Counted from the first letter of the stretch, positions 13,429-24,352 are shown. The stretch is 64,000 bases of DNA from Diphasiastrum complanatum (GCA_029204225.1 CM055110.1:37342960-37406959), one strand, 5' to 3'. Translations and numbers: made by a program. The notes: generated from the sequence alone by a model not told the origin.

Positions 13429-13683
13429 AGTTAAGAAAATAGTTTAAAAACCCGACCAGATCAATCACCATAGCACAACATCAAGTGCAATAAGACAAGA
13501 CAACAGAATTACTCTCCACAAACTATATATATCAACTAATAAGCAAGTACAAAGATAAAGTTGTTTAAAAGCACTCAAGAGGGATCGTAAAAGAAAGACG
13601 GCCCGATAATTCTAGAACTGAGCACACGTGGTGCCATCGAAATAAGAAAGCATTGTATAAGTTGATCATTGCTATTTTAACTA
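13429..13683 (-). mobile_element. Candidate LTR flanked by PPT-like and PBS sequences
   Basis: Read on the minus strand, a purine-rich tract (caagaggagaa, about 13690) precedes AGTTAAAATAG. The block then runs to CTATTTTCTTAACT next to the primer-binding motif, so its ends are near-inverted. A PPT before and a PBS after one LTR is the arrangement of tandem elements sharing an LTR, or of internal-LTR-internal recombination. No gag or pol could be recognised on either side, so a TRIM/LARD element is possible. Confidence 0.4.
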
Positions 13684-14024
13684 ATTCTCCTCTTGATGAT
13701 TGTCCTCCTTAGCGATATCTGCCACTACCTTGTCGAGGAGGAGGCTATAATCCTATGGGTGATTCTTCTTGAGAAAATTTGCCATTGTCCCTAAGGCACT
13801 GAGGATGTGAATCCTCCTCCTCTCTATTCTTCTCCTCGGCGATATATTTCTCTGTTTCACGAGCCTTCTTCTAGATGCACAATAATAATGGATGGATCGA
13901 TAAACACATGACACATGGCTGTTGCAGATTTCAGGCAAGAGGAAATCATGTGTAGTGCCCGCCAAGTATATATTCTAATTTTGACAAATTTTTCGGGCAC
14001 AAGTGACTTAGCTTCTTCCACGGG

Positions 14025-14160
14025 CCTACACAACCACACTCGTGCACCATAAGAAGGTGAAATGTTTTTTGCTCATATATAAAGGAGATCTGCTAAAGTC
14101 TAAAATGATTATGGGATAAAATCATATATGTACACGTTTGGACATAGGCAACAAAATGGC
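14025..14160. repeat. Dispersed repeat, copy 1
   Basis: About 135 bp here match 22272-22410 in the same orientation, including CTCATATATAAAGGAGATCT followed by the ctaaaatgattatggg block. Both copies lie next to copia-derived debris. Identity is roughly 85% by eye, and flanking sequence diverges abruptly on both sides. Confidence 0.7.
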
Positions 14161-15549
14161 ATGAAAACACATGGCGCCAAGGCAACTCCACTACTGGTTA
14201 TCAGTATCATGTGACATGCCACCAAGAGAGATGATGCATCTACATGTGAATTGAATTTCAGACACGCTTCCTTCTCAACAATGCTTCTAGAAAAGTTTCA
14301 AACTAAAATTATAAAACGTCCACAAAACTACTATGAAATCGATAAGAGGTTAAAATAAAACCTTAAAATGTAGAATCTTTAACTAAAATCAACTGATTTT
14401 GAACCACGTAAAATACCTATAAATCTAAAATGAAGTAGTAAAAACATGAATTTCAACGATTGGGCTGTTTGTATTTGTCGATTTTTGGCGAGCACTGCTT
14501 CTCAAATACAAGCTGAAAATTCTTCTAGAGAGTTGCTTGGCATTTGTGATTGGTTTGAATCCAATCGAACATCGTTTGAAGAGCGATTTGGTGCAGAAGA
14601 TTGCTTGTTGTTGGGCGACCTCAGAGGGATAGGTAGCTGCTCAAAAAAAATCTCAAAAAGATGCGACAAAGTCCAAAAAATAGCTTTTCTTCACTCAGCT
14701 AGGGTTTTGAGCAAAACAATGGTGAATCTCTCTTGTTTCTGAATCTTTTTCGGTTCTGTAAACGCATGATGGTGGGCGCCCTGCTATTGTTGTGAACTTG
14801 TGGAGAGGCCATGGGCGGCCGCGGACTATGTAGAGAGGTAGCTTGAAATCTGCCAGGTTGCCATAGCCATAGTTTTGTTGAAAGGAAGCCTGAAAAGCTT
14901 GGAGATGGTGTGAGGAGGTCGTGGGCCTGAACGCGCGGTCAATCGCACAAATCCTATAGCGTGAGGAAGGGAGTAGCAATCCCAAGAAGGAAACTTGATG
15001 CGCCTAGATGATTGTGATCATTGGATCCAGAGCTATTGTGATCTACGGTTGAAGTCGACTGGCCAAGAAGTGATCTAGGCAGTTTGATCTTAGATAACCA
15101 TTGGATTTGTTGGATTCCAACTTGAACTTTATAAGAAGGAGTCTGAAGTGCAAAGTGAATTGCAACTTCATTAAAAAATTTCAAACTGAAATAATTGCTG
15201 GTTCCCAAGTTTTTGAAGGGTGAAGTTTCTTCACACTAAAGAAACGGTTCAAAAACTCAAAGTGCCCTTATTTTCACCTCCTTTAGCATGCCAAAACAGA
15301 GTGATTGCCACAGAGAAAGTGTTCGGAGCGCGCCAAAAGTGATCTCACCATTCCACTGGGCACGTAGTTGGGAGTTGGTGACGAGAAGCATTTTGGAAAG
15401 CGACACCAGTTTGGCTTCCAATTTGGCGAAAGTGCGGCGGGTGGCCTGGTAAGCCAAAAATTGCAGGTCATTATTCTTTATTTTTGACATCACAGTTGGC
15501 TTCGGCATACACCTTTTAGCCTATAGGTGAAGTTTCAAGCACTTTGGAA
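14161..15549. other. Non-coding region upstream of a copia gag
   Basis: Several open frames of 60-100 codons occur on both strands, but none resembles a known family and they overlap each other. Given its position directly before gag, part of it may be a degenerate 5' leader or LTR. No primer-binding motif was recognised. Confidence 0.35.
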
Positions 15550-16025
15550 ATGGCAAACATCAATGGGGCAATTTTGGGCGATGCAAGCAAACTTGATGGG
15601 GCTTCTAACTACGACATCTGGAGATTCAAAATGAAGAGCATTTTGATGGAGAAAGATTTATGGGAGATCGTGGCAGGTACTGAAGTCCGGACAAATACCA
15701 CTCCATGTGACATGAGGGCCTTTGATAAAAAGGCGCAGAGAGCATTGTCCTTGATCAATCTTTCAGTGAAAGATCGTGTGATCACCCATATAAGTGATGC
15801 CACGACAGCTAGGGGAGCTTTGGAAGCTCTTAGAATGCAATTTCAAACTTGCAATCCAGCTCGAGCCATGTTTCTTTAAGTCGAGATTGAACGCAGTCAG
15901 GATGGAAGAAAGCGAATCGATGGGATCTTTCTTCACCAGGATAAAGGAGCTGAGAGATCAACTTGTGGCAATTGGAGAACCAATTAGGGACGTTGAATTG
16001 GTACATACCATAATGAGCGGTTATC
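15550..16025 (+). pseudogene. Copia gag (UBN2-type) remnant
   Basis: The reading starts at an ATG (15550) with the copia gag hallmarks: SKLDGASNYDIWRFKMKSIL near the N-terminus, then RAQRALSLINLSV and the conserved FFTRIKELRDQL segment. One extra T near 15875 shifts the frame (stop at 15877-15879); the continuation is read in the +2 frame to about 16025. The gag C-terminal part and zinc knuckle are missing where LTR sequence takes over. Gag forms the virus-like particle of the element; this copy cannot. Confidence 0.8.
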
Positions 16026-16134
16026 AGTTGGCCTCGCCACAAGGCAAGTCGACGAGACACGCGTCCCGCCAACGGCAACCTGGGTCATGCATGGGTTGCA
16101 TGAGTGAATAACTATATGTGCAGTGTAATTTCAT
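16026..16134 (+). repeat. LTR fragment replacing gag-protease-integrase
   Basis: This segment, beginning AGTTGGCCTCGCCAC and ending at ATTTCAT, is nearly identical to 17765-17873 in the 3' LTR. Left of it the frame is gag; right of it the text (GAAGCGAAGGATGATGAC) is the start of the RT domain region. An LTR piece therefore bridges a large internal deletion. Confidence 0.85.
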
Positions 16135-16167
16135 GAAGCGAAGGATGATGACATTTGGGTCAAGGCC

Positions 16168-17641
16168 ATGGGAGAGGAAATGGAGTCAATTGCTAAGCAT
16201 AGCACATGGGACTTAGTAGAACCACCAGTTGGCAAGAAACCCATTAGTTGCAAATGGGTATATAGGACTAAGTACCATGCAGATGGAAGTATAGCAAAGC
16301 ACAAGGCAAGATTGGTGATCAAAAGGTATGCACAAAGTAAAGGCACCGACTATGAGGAGACCTTTGCGCCAGTATATAAGTGGAATACTCTACGCCTACT
16401 TGTTGCTTTAGCTTCACATTTTGGTTGGCCTTTGCATCAGATGGATGTGAAATCTGCTTTCCTAAATGGTGAGTTAGAAGAAGAGGTGTTCATGGATCAA
16501 CCTAAAGGCTTTGTAGCAAAGGGACAGGAAAATAAAGTATGTCGCTTGAAGAAAGCACTTTATGGTCTTAAACAGGCACCACGTGCGTGGTATAGCAAGA
16601 TTGATGCCTACTTTCATTCAAAGGGGATGGTGAGAACACATTCTGATCCAAATCTATATGTCTTATGCTTTGATGGTATGGTTGTTTTGATTGCTCTTTA
16701 TGTTGATGACTTAATTATTACGGGAAATAATCAAGAGATGATAGATATGATCAAGAAAGACCTCATGGAACAATTCGAGATGACAGATCTCAGCCTGATG
16801 CATTATTGCCTTGGAGTAGAGGTGTGGCAAAAAGGACACGAAGTGGGTTTAACACAAGTGAAGTATGTCAAAGAGTTGTTGCACAGGTTTAGGTTGCAGG
16901 ATTGCAAACCAGTGAATACTCCTATTGAACCAGGTAAAAAGCTTTCTAAGCTTGATGAGTCACAGTCATTTGATGCTACGCTGTATAAGCAGTTAGTAGG
17001 GAGCTTGATTTACCTTACCACGACTAGACCAGATATATGCTATGTTGTTGGCATTGTAAGTCAATTTATGGCAGCACCTACGGAAACGCATTGGAAGGTA
17101 GCTAAATGCATTTTGCGTTATGTGAAAGGCACTTCAGATTATGGCTTGATTTACAGGAAGCATGATGGTTTACCTGAGTTGTGTGGCTATGTGGATGCAG
17201 ATTGGGGAGGTGACTATGATGATCGTAGATCCACCACAGGGTATGTATTCCAGTTTTGTGGTAGTTGCTTTTCCTGGTCTAGTAAGAAGCAAAGTACAAT
17301 TGCTCTATCCACCACAGAAGCAGAGTATAAGGCAATGTGTAGTGCAGCACAGGAAGCTATATGGTTGAGACAAATCTTGGAAGAAGTTGGCATGAAGCAA
17401 AAAAATCCCACGACATTATATAGCGACAGTCAGAGTGGCATTCAGCTAGCAAAGAATCCAGTGTTCCATGCGAGAACTAAACACATTGAGATTTAGTCAC
17501 TGTATACGTGAGAGGCTGCTGAGTCGTGAAATTCATGTTATTCATTGTAGCACAGAAGAACAACTAGCTGATATTTTCACTAAGCCACTTGTTGGAGAAA
17601 AGTTTGATAAGTTTAGATCAAAGCTTTTTGTACTTAAAGTT
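16168..17641 (+). pseudogene. Copia reverse transcriptase-RNase H (RVT_2)
   Basis: A 442-codon open frame (16168-17496) covers most of the RVT_2 domain and RNase H. Visible features: STWDLVEPP at the N-terminus, KARLVIKRYAQ, MDVKSAFLNGEL, LKKALYGLKQAPRAWY, the catalytic YVDDL at about residues 178-182, KYVKELLHRF, and the RNase H region GYVDADWGGD and ALSTTEAEYKA. The frame stops after KHIEI; the rest (RERLLSREI..., DIFTKPLV) continues to about 17641 after a stop and a 2-nt deletion. The polymerase core looks intact, but the element lacks integrase and protease, so it is non-autonomous. Confidence 0.9.
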
Positions 17642-17703
17642 TGTTGACTTTAAAGCTATGTATATGACTGTATAAAAAGTAGACTCTACTTTAAGGGAGA
17701 GAG

Positions 17704-17944
17704 TTAGAATTAAAGTAGAATCATTGTGTTATTGTACTGTGGGTCCTATCAGTTGATAAGGATTAGTTGGCCTCGCCACGAGGCAAGTCGACGGGACACG
17801 CGTCCCGCCAATGGCAACCTGGGTCATGCATGGGTTGCCTGAGTGAACAACTATATGTACAGTGTAATTTCATTTTGAGAAATACAGTTGCTATGCTAGC
17901 TTGTTGTGGAGAGTGTTTTATGTCTGTGTTACTGTGTAGCATGA
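17704..17944 (+). repeat. 3' LTR of the copia element
   Basis: It follows the polypurine tract and starts about TTAGAATTAAAGTAGA. The same sequence in reverse complement occurs at about 42272-42512, and the two copies lose similarity near GTAGCATGATC. The usual TG start is not clear, so the left edge is uncertain by a few bases. Confidence 0.65.
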
Positions 17945-17978
17945 TCTGTGTTCCTGTTCGAAGCAAATTCTAAGTAAA

Positions 17979-18240
17979 ATGAGGTTCATAAAGAGTCCAT
18001 AGAACTTGTAGGACATTAGTAGAGCATATCACAACTTTTGAAAGCAACATTTTGACACACACTGATTCTTCAAGTCCTTAGATAGGAAAGATGAGGTTCA
18101 TAAAGAGTCCATAGAACTTGTAGGACATTAGTAGAGCATATCACAACTTTTGAAAGCAACATGTTGACACACACTGAATCTTCGAGTCCTTAGATAGGAA
18201 AAATGAGGTTCATAAAGAGTCCATAGAACTTGTAGGATAT
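17979..18240 (+). repeat. Tandem repeat, 112-bp unit, about 2.3 copies
   Basis: ATGAGGTTCATAAAGAGTCC begins at 17979, 18091 and 18203, an exact 112-bp period. The copies differ at a few positions, and the third breaks off near 18240. The array directly follows the copia LTR end. Confidence 0.9.
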
Positions 18241-19351
18241 TGCACCTAATACAAAATTCAAAAAGAGTGTTCCCATCCATAGAATAAAATGCCTTGCCAT
18301 AGTTTTCATGTTTGTTCTATTGAGTAGGAGTGGAGAGGGGATAAATAAATCCAATAGTGATGCCTTGTGCTCTTTTTCTCTATGTATTTTAGAGCCGTAT
18401 TTAAAAACACAACTTTCATGTGCTTCCCAATCATTTGCACATTCCACTCAAAAAAAAAAAAACTAGTTCTATTTACCCAAGGTAAGAAGAAGAAGACCCT
18501 GCCTTCATTAAATAAGGATGGGAAAACCTAGGATTGGCATATTTTGCACCGAAGCACTGACAAGTCAATGATGGTGCAGACACCATCCAAGGTGGGTGGA
18601 CCGTGGTGGGAGCTCGAGTGCTCCACCACGACCCCATTCTTCTCCCCATCTCTCCGTGCCCAACATGGATGGAAGGGCCCCAACACTGAGTGCAAAATAC
18701 ACTGATTTGAAAACCGTCACTACACAAAGGGACGAAACATTAAACATTGCCGAGCAAAGCATCATCATTGGCCCTGCCCTTAGGCTACTAACCAATGACT
18801 AGTCACAATGGCACCTATGCCCACTAGAGTCTATGGCAGAGGCAAATCAGTCAGTCTCAGTCAGAGTCAATCTTCAATCAGTCCATGGAGAAGAGATGCG
18901 CATTTTCTGTTTCTTCCAAAGCAGTGTTCTAGTGGCCGACCTTTTCAGCTTTCCCAACATTGACGTCTTCTTATCTATTTCCTCCTCCTTTCCTATTCTC
19001 TTCTCTGCGGTGGATCTAGGCCCGTGGCAGCTGGTGTGAGCTGACCAGAATTCTTATGATGACTGCTTTCTTTTGATCAGTTCTTATGGCAATTCCATAA
19101 AATTGCAGCTAACTAGTGGTCAAATTGTCTTGTTTTTTCAGTGAATTAGCTAGCAGCTTTGAATTGTGGTGCTTGAACCAACCCATCAGCTCTTTCGGGT
19201 TTCTTTTGATCAGATCAGATACACGCTTGGCTGTCCTTTCAGCCTTAGAGAATTCAGTTTCCATTGAGCTGAGAATTAGAAGCTCTGAGGCTCTGTGTTG
19301 GAAGTTTGATCGGCAGATTTGGCCTGAAGGGAGTGCAGTTGATTGCTGTTT
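18241..19351. other. Non-coding region, probable 5' region of the next ORF
   Basis: No supported coding region. A pyrimidine tract ending TTTTTTCAG at about 19141 could be the 3' splice site of a leader intron for the ORF starting at 19352. Shadow frames on both strands between 18.5 and 19.4 kb lack recognisable motifs. Confidence 0.35.
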
Positions 19352-20092
19352 ATGGAAAAAGTAGTTGTGGCCAGGAGGCCCAGAAACAATTCCGTTTGGA
19401 TGGCCTTCGGACATGCGCAAGATACATTTGGAAGTATGAAGCTAATCGGAAGATCCATGTCTGAGCTCAGATTGGGCGGGGGCGGTCCTAATGTGCCCTC
19501 TGACTCTCATCGACGCACATCATCATGGGTCGACCTAACCGATCACCATCCCGCGACGATATCCTCCTCAAAAGACCAAACTGTGAAGCAAAAAAAAGGA
19601 GCAAGCAAAGATGACAAGCTCAACACCGCAGCTATTTCTGAATCGAAAAGGCTGGGCAGGTGGTGGGAGGATCTGAGACATCGGCGTGATAGGAAAAAGA
19701 TTGATGAATCAACAACAGGGCAGGAAAATCCAGTGCAAACTAAAGAATCCAGGAATGTTAGCGCTAAGGCCTCGATATGGAAGAGGCTGTTAGCAAAACT
19801 CAAAGGCCAAGCACAGAAAATCCGTCCTGCTAGATCAGACAGCATCACTCCACCGGAATCACAGCAAGCATATCCTTTGCCAAGGCCAGAAAGTTTTCGG
19901 ATGCCCAGAACACAAGAAGCTGTGAATTTGAGAAGATTCAGCAGCTTACACTCTCATATAATGCATTCACAACTACTTCAAGTCCAGGAGGCTGCCCCTT
20001 TATGGCAGAGGAGGAAAGTACGACAACCAGCACCTCTTGATTCCCGTGCAACTAAGTTGAACAGAAACCGAAGATCCTCTCAGAAATTATGA
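19352..20092 (+). CDS. Hypothetical basic Ser/Arg/Lys-rich protein, 246 aa
   Basis: A single uninterrupted frame from ATG (19352) to TGA. I do not recognise the family. The protein is strongly basic and low in hydrophobic segments: no signal peptide or membrane span is visible. It opens with MEKVVVARRPR, has a glycine run (LRLGGGGP near residue 40) and RRTSSWVDL (an RxxS-type phosphorylation context). It also carries KRLGRWWEDLRHRRDRKK near residues 98-115 (a possible nuclear-localisation segment) and WKRLLAKLKGQAQKIR near 143-158 (possible amphipathic helix). It is the longest non-transposon ORF in the window and no transposon motif overlaps it. It could be a small host gene or the last exon of one with upstream exons; function unknown. 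Confidence 0.45.
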   Translation: MEKVVVARRPRNNSVWMAFGHAQDTFGSMKLIGRSMSELRLGGGGPNVPSDSHRRTSSWVDLTDHHPATISSSKDQTVKQKKGASKDDKLNTAAISESKRLGRWWEDLRHRRDRKKIDESTTGQENPVQTKESRNVSAKASIWKRLLAKLKGQAQKIRPARSDSITPPESQQAYPLPRPESFRMPRTQEAVNLRRFSSLHSHIMHSQLLQVQEAAPLWQRRKVRQPAPLDSRATKLNRNRRSSQKL

Positions 20093-20097
20093 GCAAG

Positions 20098-20222
20098 ATG
20101 AATGCTTTTCTCTAAGTGACAAATTGAATCCATTTTTGGAGGTTGAATGCTTTTCAGTCTAAAGACAATCCATTTTTGGAGGTTGAATGCTTTTTTTGTC
20201 TAAAGACAATCCATTTTTGGAG
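20098..20222 (+). repeat. Three-copy 40-bp tandem repeat
   Basis: CATTTTTGGAGGTTGAATGC recurs at 20131 and 20171, with a third partial copy at 20212 (period 40-41 bp). It begins directly after the stop codon of the 246-aa ORF, so it would lie in that gene's 3' UTR. Confidence 0.85.
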
Positions 20223-22271
20223 ATAAGGGGTGAAGACCAAGGAATAGGGCTGCCCACTTTTGATGAAGATTAGCTTGGATGGAAGCAGATTTAAAGATGT
20301 TATCTTGTGGACCTTTTATTGGGAACAATGAATATTCTATCAAGTCGAAAAGCACAAGGGTATCGCCAAACAAGATAAGCTGCAGCGTAGTTACAATGCA
20401 TTCTCGAGACGTTGCATTCTTGGCTTAGTTAGAGAGTGGAGTGCATATTACTTTCCATTATTTTAAAATTATTGGTGGAATTTGTTTGAGGACATACACT
20501 TGAATATAGCAATTGAAAACTGGTGTATAATATTTCCTCAGGTGTGAAATGAGAGCATTAATACAAATGCCACTCATTTATATCTATTACATATAGAAGA
20601 TGTCAAACTTGAATATTGAAATTTGACTTGCATAATCTAGCAATTAAGTGTGTGATTATGAGATTGAGCATCTTATTGGCGTCCATGTACAATGCGTACA
20701 CTTAAAAAAGCTTGCGATGTCTTGCATGAGGAAGCCAATACAATTGGATGTAGATGGAGCCCAAAATATGCTAGGAAACTCCTGCATTTTCAAATTCATG
20801 GGTCTACAACTTGTCAAACATTTTTCATGACAACATGCACCACAAATGGCTATGTCTACATCTTGAGTTGCTACTTGGATGTGCTCATTAATAAACTATA
20901 TCCACTATGAGATGCGTCAACCATGCTAAGGAAAAGGGTGCTCATGCGAGAAGATGCTAAAATGTTGATGATGGCTCTTCTCCTTCATACGTCTTTCCAC
21001 CTATCTGCTATGATGAAACACACATATGTAGCACAAGGAGCAATGACTCTGTGATTTAAATAGATTATACAAATAAAATACCGACCTCTAAAGCATCACA
21101 CATGTTGATATAGCTAGCTAAAAGTCGATGATAATTACAATAAGTTAAGTTGAGATTTGAAGTTTTTATATAGATAGCCTATTGACAACATAGAATAGAT
21201 CATTTGCGAGTATGAACCATAGATATTTCCAATGCTAGATGTCATGTGTTGTATCCACATGAATTATGATTGTTCGTACTCCTATTTGTTGAGATTCAAT
21301 AGAAATCAATGATTGTTGGATTTTCTCTTGCTTGTATTGTGCCATCAATATAGATGTTGTTGTATCTTCTTGTTTATTGAGCTTGCCAATTCATATCAAC
21401 GATAATAAGATTCAATGGATGTCATGGATTTATTTTGGGGTATTCAATTTCTAGATCTATTCCTTGCCTTGGAATATAAATCAAGTTGCACTAATTTGTT
21501 TGAGAAATGACAAAGATTTTTAATTTCAATGACATATTGTCTTTTCTAGCTATTCTCTTAATCCGGTATTTTTTTAAAACATTTTCAAATCAAGAAACTA
21601 AATATAGGAAACTATTTAGATTATAAATCACATCACTCATCTTTTTTTCTCATGCATGCAACCTATGTAATGTTAAAAAAACAGATAACAAAGATCCATT
21701 TATGCCCTTTGATCTTTGGCTAATACGAAGAGCACATCTAGCTTCATTAAGAATGTAGAAATCTTGCATCTACTACACATAGAGGATATAAACTCAATAA
21801 GAACTTGTCAAAAACACTTATGTAAGTTAATTTACTATTCCAATCCATACAACAATCATACTCACCTGTGGGAACTCATACACATAAGAAAATTAGCATT
21901 CTATACATAAGAATTTACTATATCACCACATATATGCAAAAAATGGATGTAGAACCCAATGAGATATCTTCAATAAGAATGAATGAGAGAAGAATGAGAG
22001 GGATAAATTCCTCCCACGCTTGTAGCCTATTTATAACAGCCTCTGGCCCTATTTGGATCATCTTGCCCAAGCTTATCCACTTATGAAAGTTTCTAGACAC
22101 TTCTCTAAAAAACTAGATAACTTGACTAGATTCAATGTACTTCTTCTAACCAATTAGATTAGGTCTAAATTCGACCTTATCAACTTGCATAAGTTTCCAA
22201 AAATAGTAAATCCACTATTCTTAGGCCTTATTAACTTTATAAAGTTTATTTCAAAGATAAAAAATGCATAT
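20223..22271. other. Non-coding AT-rich region
   Basis: Frames up to about 70 codons occur but none shows a family motif or splice-linked continuation. I see no transposon coding remnant here. Confidence 0.45.
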
Positions 22272-22410
22272 TGGTCGGGCTTACACAACCACACTTACAC
22301 ACCCACTTACGAAAGTGATCTGTTTTTTGCTCATATATAAAGGAGATCTACTAAAGTCTAAAATGATTATGGGATAAAACCATATACGTACATGTTTGGA
22401 CAAAGGCAAC
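22272..22410. repeat. Dispersed repeat, copy 2
   Basis: Second copy of the segment at 14025-14160, same orientation. It precedes the minus-strand copia debris at 22.5-24.35 kb and may be part of that element's LTR. Confidence 0.7.
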
Positions 22411-22499
22411 TATGGTTTTATAATAGCTTTCATAACTAATATAGAGAGTAGTGTCCACATTGGATGCTTCACTATTTCTTACATCAATTTTACTTATCA

Positions 22500-23819
22500 A
22501 GATGTAACTAGAGCATGAAGAACCAAATAGAATGTAAATGCAATGATTCCTCCATGCTTCCAACTTTGAACTCTCTGGAAACTAACAACAAACAAACAAT
22601 AAATGTGAGTAATCAACCAATGCTTGCATGTCTCCTCAATCTTTGTCCTTCCTTGATATGTCTCCACCATAAAAAGCCATGAATGAGCCTCCATCTCCAT
22701 CTTGCCATAAGATATCATCATCAATTGATGACTTGATCATGAATGAGTGATATAATGAGCCTCCCTTATCTTCATTTCCATCAACAAAACCATCCAAGAA
22801 TACTAGTACAAATCCAACATCAAAATGATGCAAAACAATGTAAGTGGTTTCACCATATCTTGACAAGTTGCACACATTCGCATGAAATTGCTCAAACTTT
22901 AGAACAAGTAAAGTAAACTTGAACAAAACTTCCTTGTTGCTCCCTTGACCTTGATTGAGTCTTCAAACACCTGCAAAAGTAGATCCAAAGTATCTTTGCC
23001 ATTTAACTTCCCTTCAATGCTCTTGACTAGCTCCAAATTGCCACCTTTCCTTTTGTGTTGTTGAAGCTCTTCAAGATCAATCTCTTCATCTTCCTCTTCA
23101 AAGTCATTGAACAAAATTTGTTTTCCAGATCCATTAGTTGCTTCCAATCCTTGAAAACCACCACCCATTTGCATATCATCATCTACACAAGAAGATGAAC
23201 CAAGACATGTGAGTAAAGCAAAGTTTGTGCTTTCAACTTGCTTACCCTTCTCATCGTATGGAAGCCTAGATGGCTTTTTCATTTGCTTTTAGGATATTCT
23301 TAGAATTTGAATTGGAGAGGCATCTCCACCATCACCATCCAAAGAACCATCTTCATCACCATAAAAAATGTTAGATTGATCAACATCAACAACATCAAGC
23401 TTATCCACATTCCCCTCTTCAAAGACGACATCCTTAGAAATGTGAACTTTCTTTGACTTAGGAATGTAAACCCTATATGCTTTTCTTACTTCACTATAGC
23501 CCACCAAGATTTCTTGCAAGTCCTCCATACTTGAAAATGCCTTTTGAATAGCAAAACTTTGAACAAGATTAGCATGATCATCCAACAAGCCATTAAGAAC
23601 TACTTGAACAAGTTCTATTTCCTTACTGCTTTGATCAATACATGCTAACTCACCATTGAATGCTTTAACCCTCAAAACAAAAGCATGAGCACTTTCATCC
23701 TTCTTTTGCAAAATTTGAAAGATTTTCTTCCCAAGAATTAGAACCCTTGATGTAGACGTGGACTCATAAAACTTCTTTAGAGCTTCCCAAGGCTTCACTA
23801 GATGTAGTGCACTTACCAA
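22500..23819 (-). pseudogene. Copia remnant: gag fused to integrase C-terminus
   Basis: On the minus strand a 176-codon frame (23819-23289) begins with gag UBN2 features (WEALKKFYESTSTSRVL, FVLRVKAFNGELACID, VVLNGLLDDHANL). It switches without a stop to the end of integrase (VGYSEVRKAYRVYIP, KKVHISKDVVFEE). Everything between gag and the integrase C-terminus is missing. Downstream lie a frame rich in acidic residues (EEEDEEIDLEELQQHK, unrecognised) and, near 22.56 kb, an ESSKLEAWRNH phrase also found in the copia remnant at 43.4 kb. The gag is closely related to the one at 42.0-42.27 kb. Confidence 0.75.
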
Positions 23820-24079
23820 CTTCCAACGTCTCTATGCCTCTTGTATATGTATTGACATACATGTACATTTCAATCTGATGAAGCTGATGAGATGATGATG
23901 ATAATCGATTTATTTATTCATAGACAAACACAATATATGTTTTTACATCGATTAGTTTAAGACAGAGAATTAGAATAAGTTAGCAAAAGATCTTCGAATC
24001 ATGATAGCTATTACAAAACTAAGATAGTTTTGAGCACACAGTTTTCTAACGCAATTGTCTTGTGTTGTCCACATATCAC

Positions 24080-24352
24080 CTAATTTGTATCTTTATACTT
24101 TCTCAATCGATTGAATTTTGTTGAGATGTATTCTCCACCATTGTCTGATCTCAAGGCTTTGATTTGTCTACCAGTCTCTTTACTAATAAGCTCAATTGCA
24201 AATATAAAATAGAAAGTAAACAAATCTATGAAATCACTACAAAAGGTGAAGCACTCCTTTATATCATGTCCTTTCTTCTTGCAATACTTGTAGAAGGATT
24301 TGGCATGTTGATATTTTGACTTTTCTTGTTTTATTGGATGTGTATCTTCCAC
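24080..24352 (-). pseudogene. Copia remnant: zinc knuckle fused to integrase core
   Basis: The frame opens near a gag zinc-knuckle remnant (YKYCKKKGHDIKEC, first Cys replaced by Tyr). After an unrelated hydrophobic stretch it continues into the integrase catalytic core (RQIKALRSDNGGEYIS, holding the second Asp of the DDE triad). The protease and the first part of integrase are gone. Its right edge abuts the plus-strand gypsy relic. Confidence 0.7.

Larger units (their letters stand above)
15550..17944 (+). mobile_element. Rearranged Ty1-copia retrotransposon
   Basis: The order is a frameshifted gag N-terminal half, then a 109-bp piece of the element's own LTR, then reverse transcriptase/RNase H, a polypurine tract (AAGGGAGAGAG, about 17693) and a 3' LTR. 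Protease and integrase are absent. No intact 5' LTR is recognised. A second, minus-strand copy of the same family sits nested at 42.27-43.05 kb. Confidence 0.8.

Noticed and set aside
14695-15508. Series of 60-98 aa ORFs on both strands before the copia gag
   Set aside because: They overlap each other and show no family motif or splice-linked continuity; treated as chance frames.
17979-18240. Regular repeats considered as a CRISPR-like array
   Set aside because: The 112-bp units are head-to-tail without spacers and the genome is a plant's; it is an ordinary tandem repeat.
18473-18802. Three overlapping ORFs on opposite strands
   Set aside because: Mutually exclusive frames of similar length in a locally GC-richer stretch, without motifs; the 246-aa ORF downstream is a better gene candidate.
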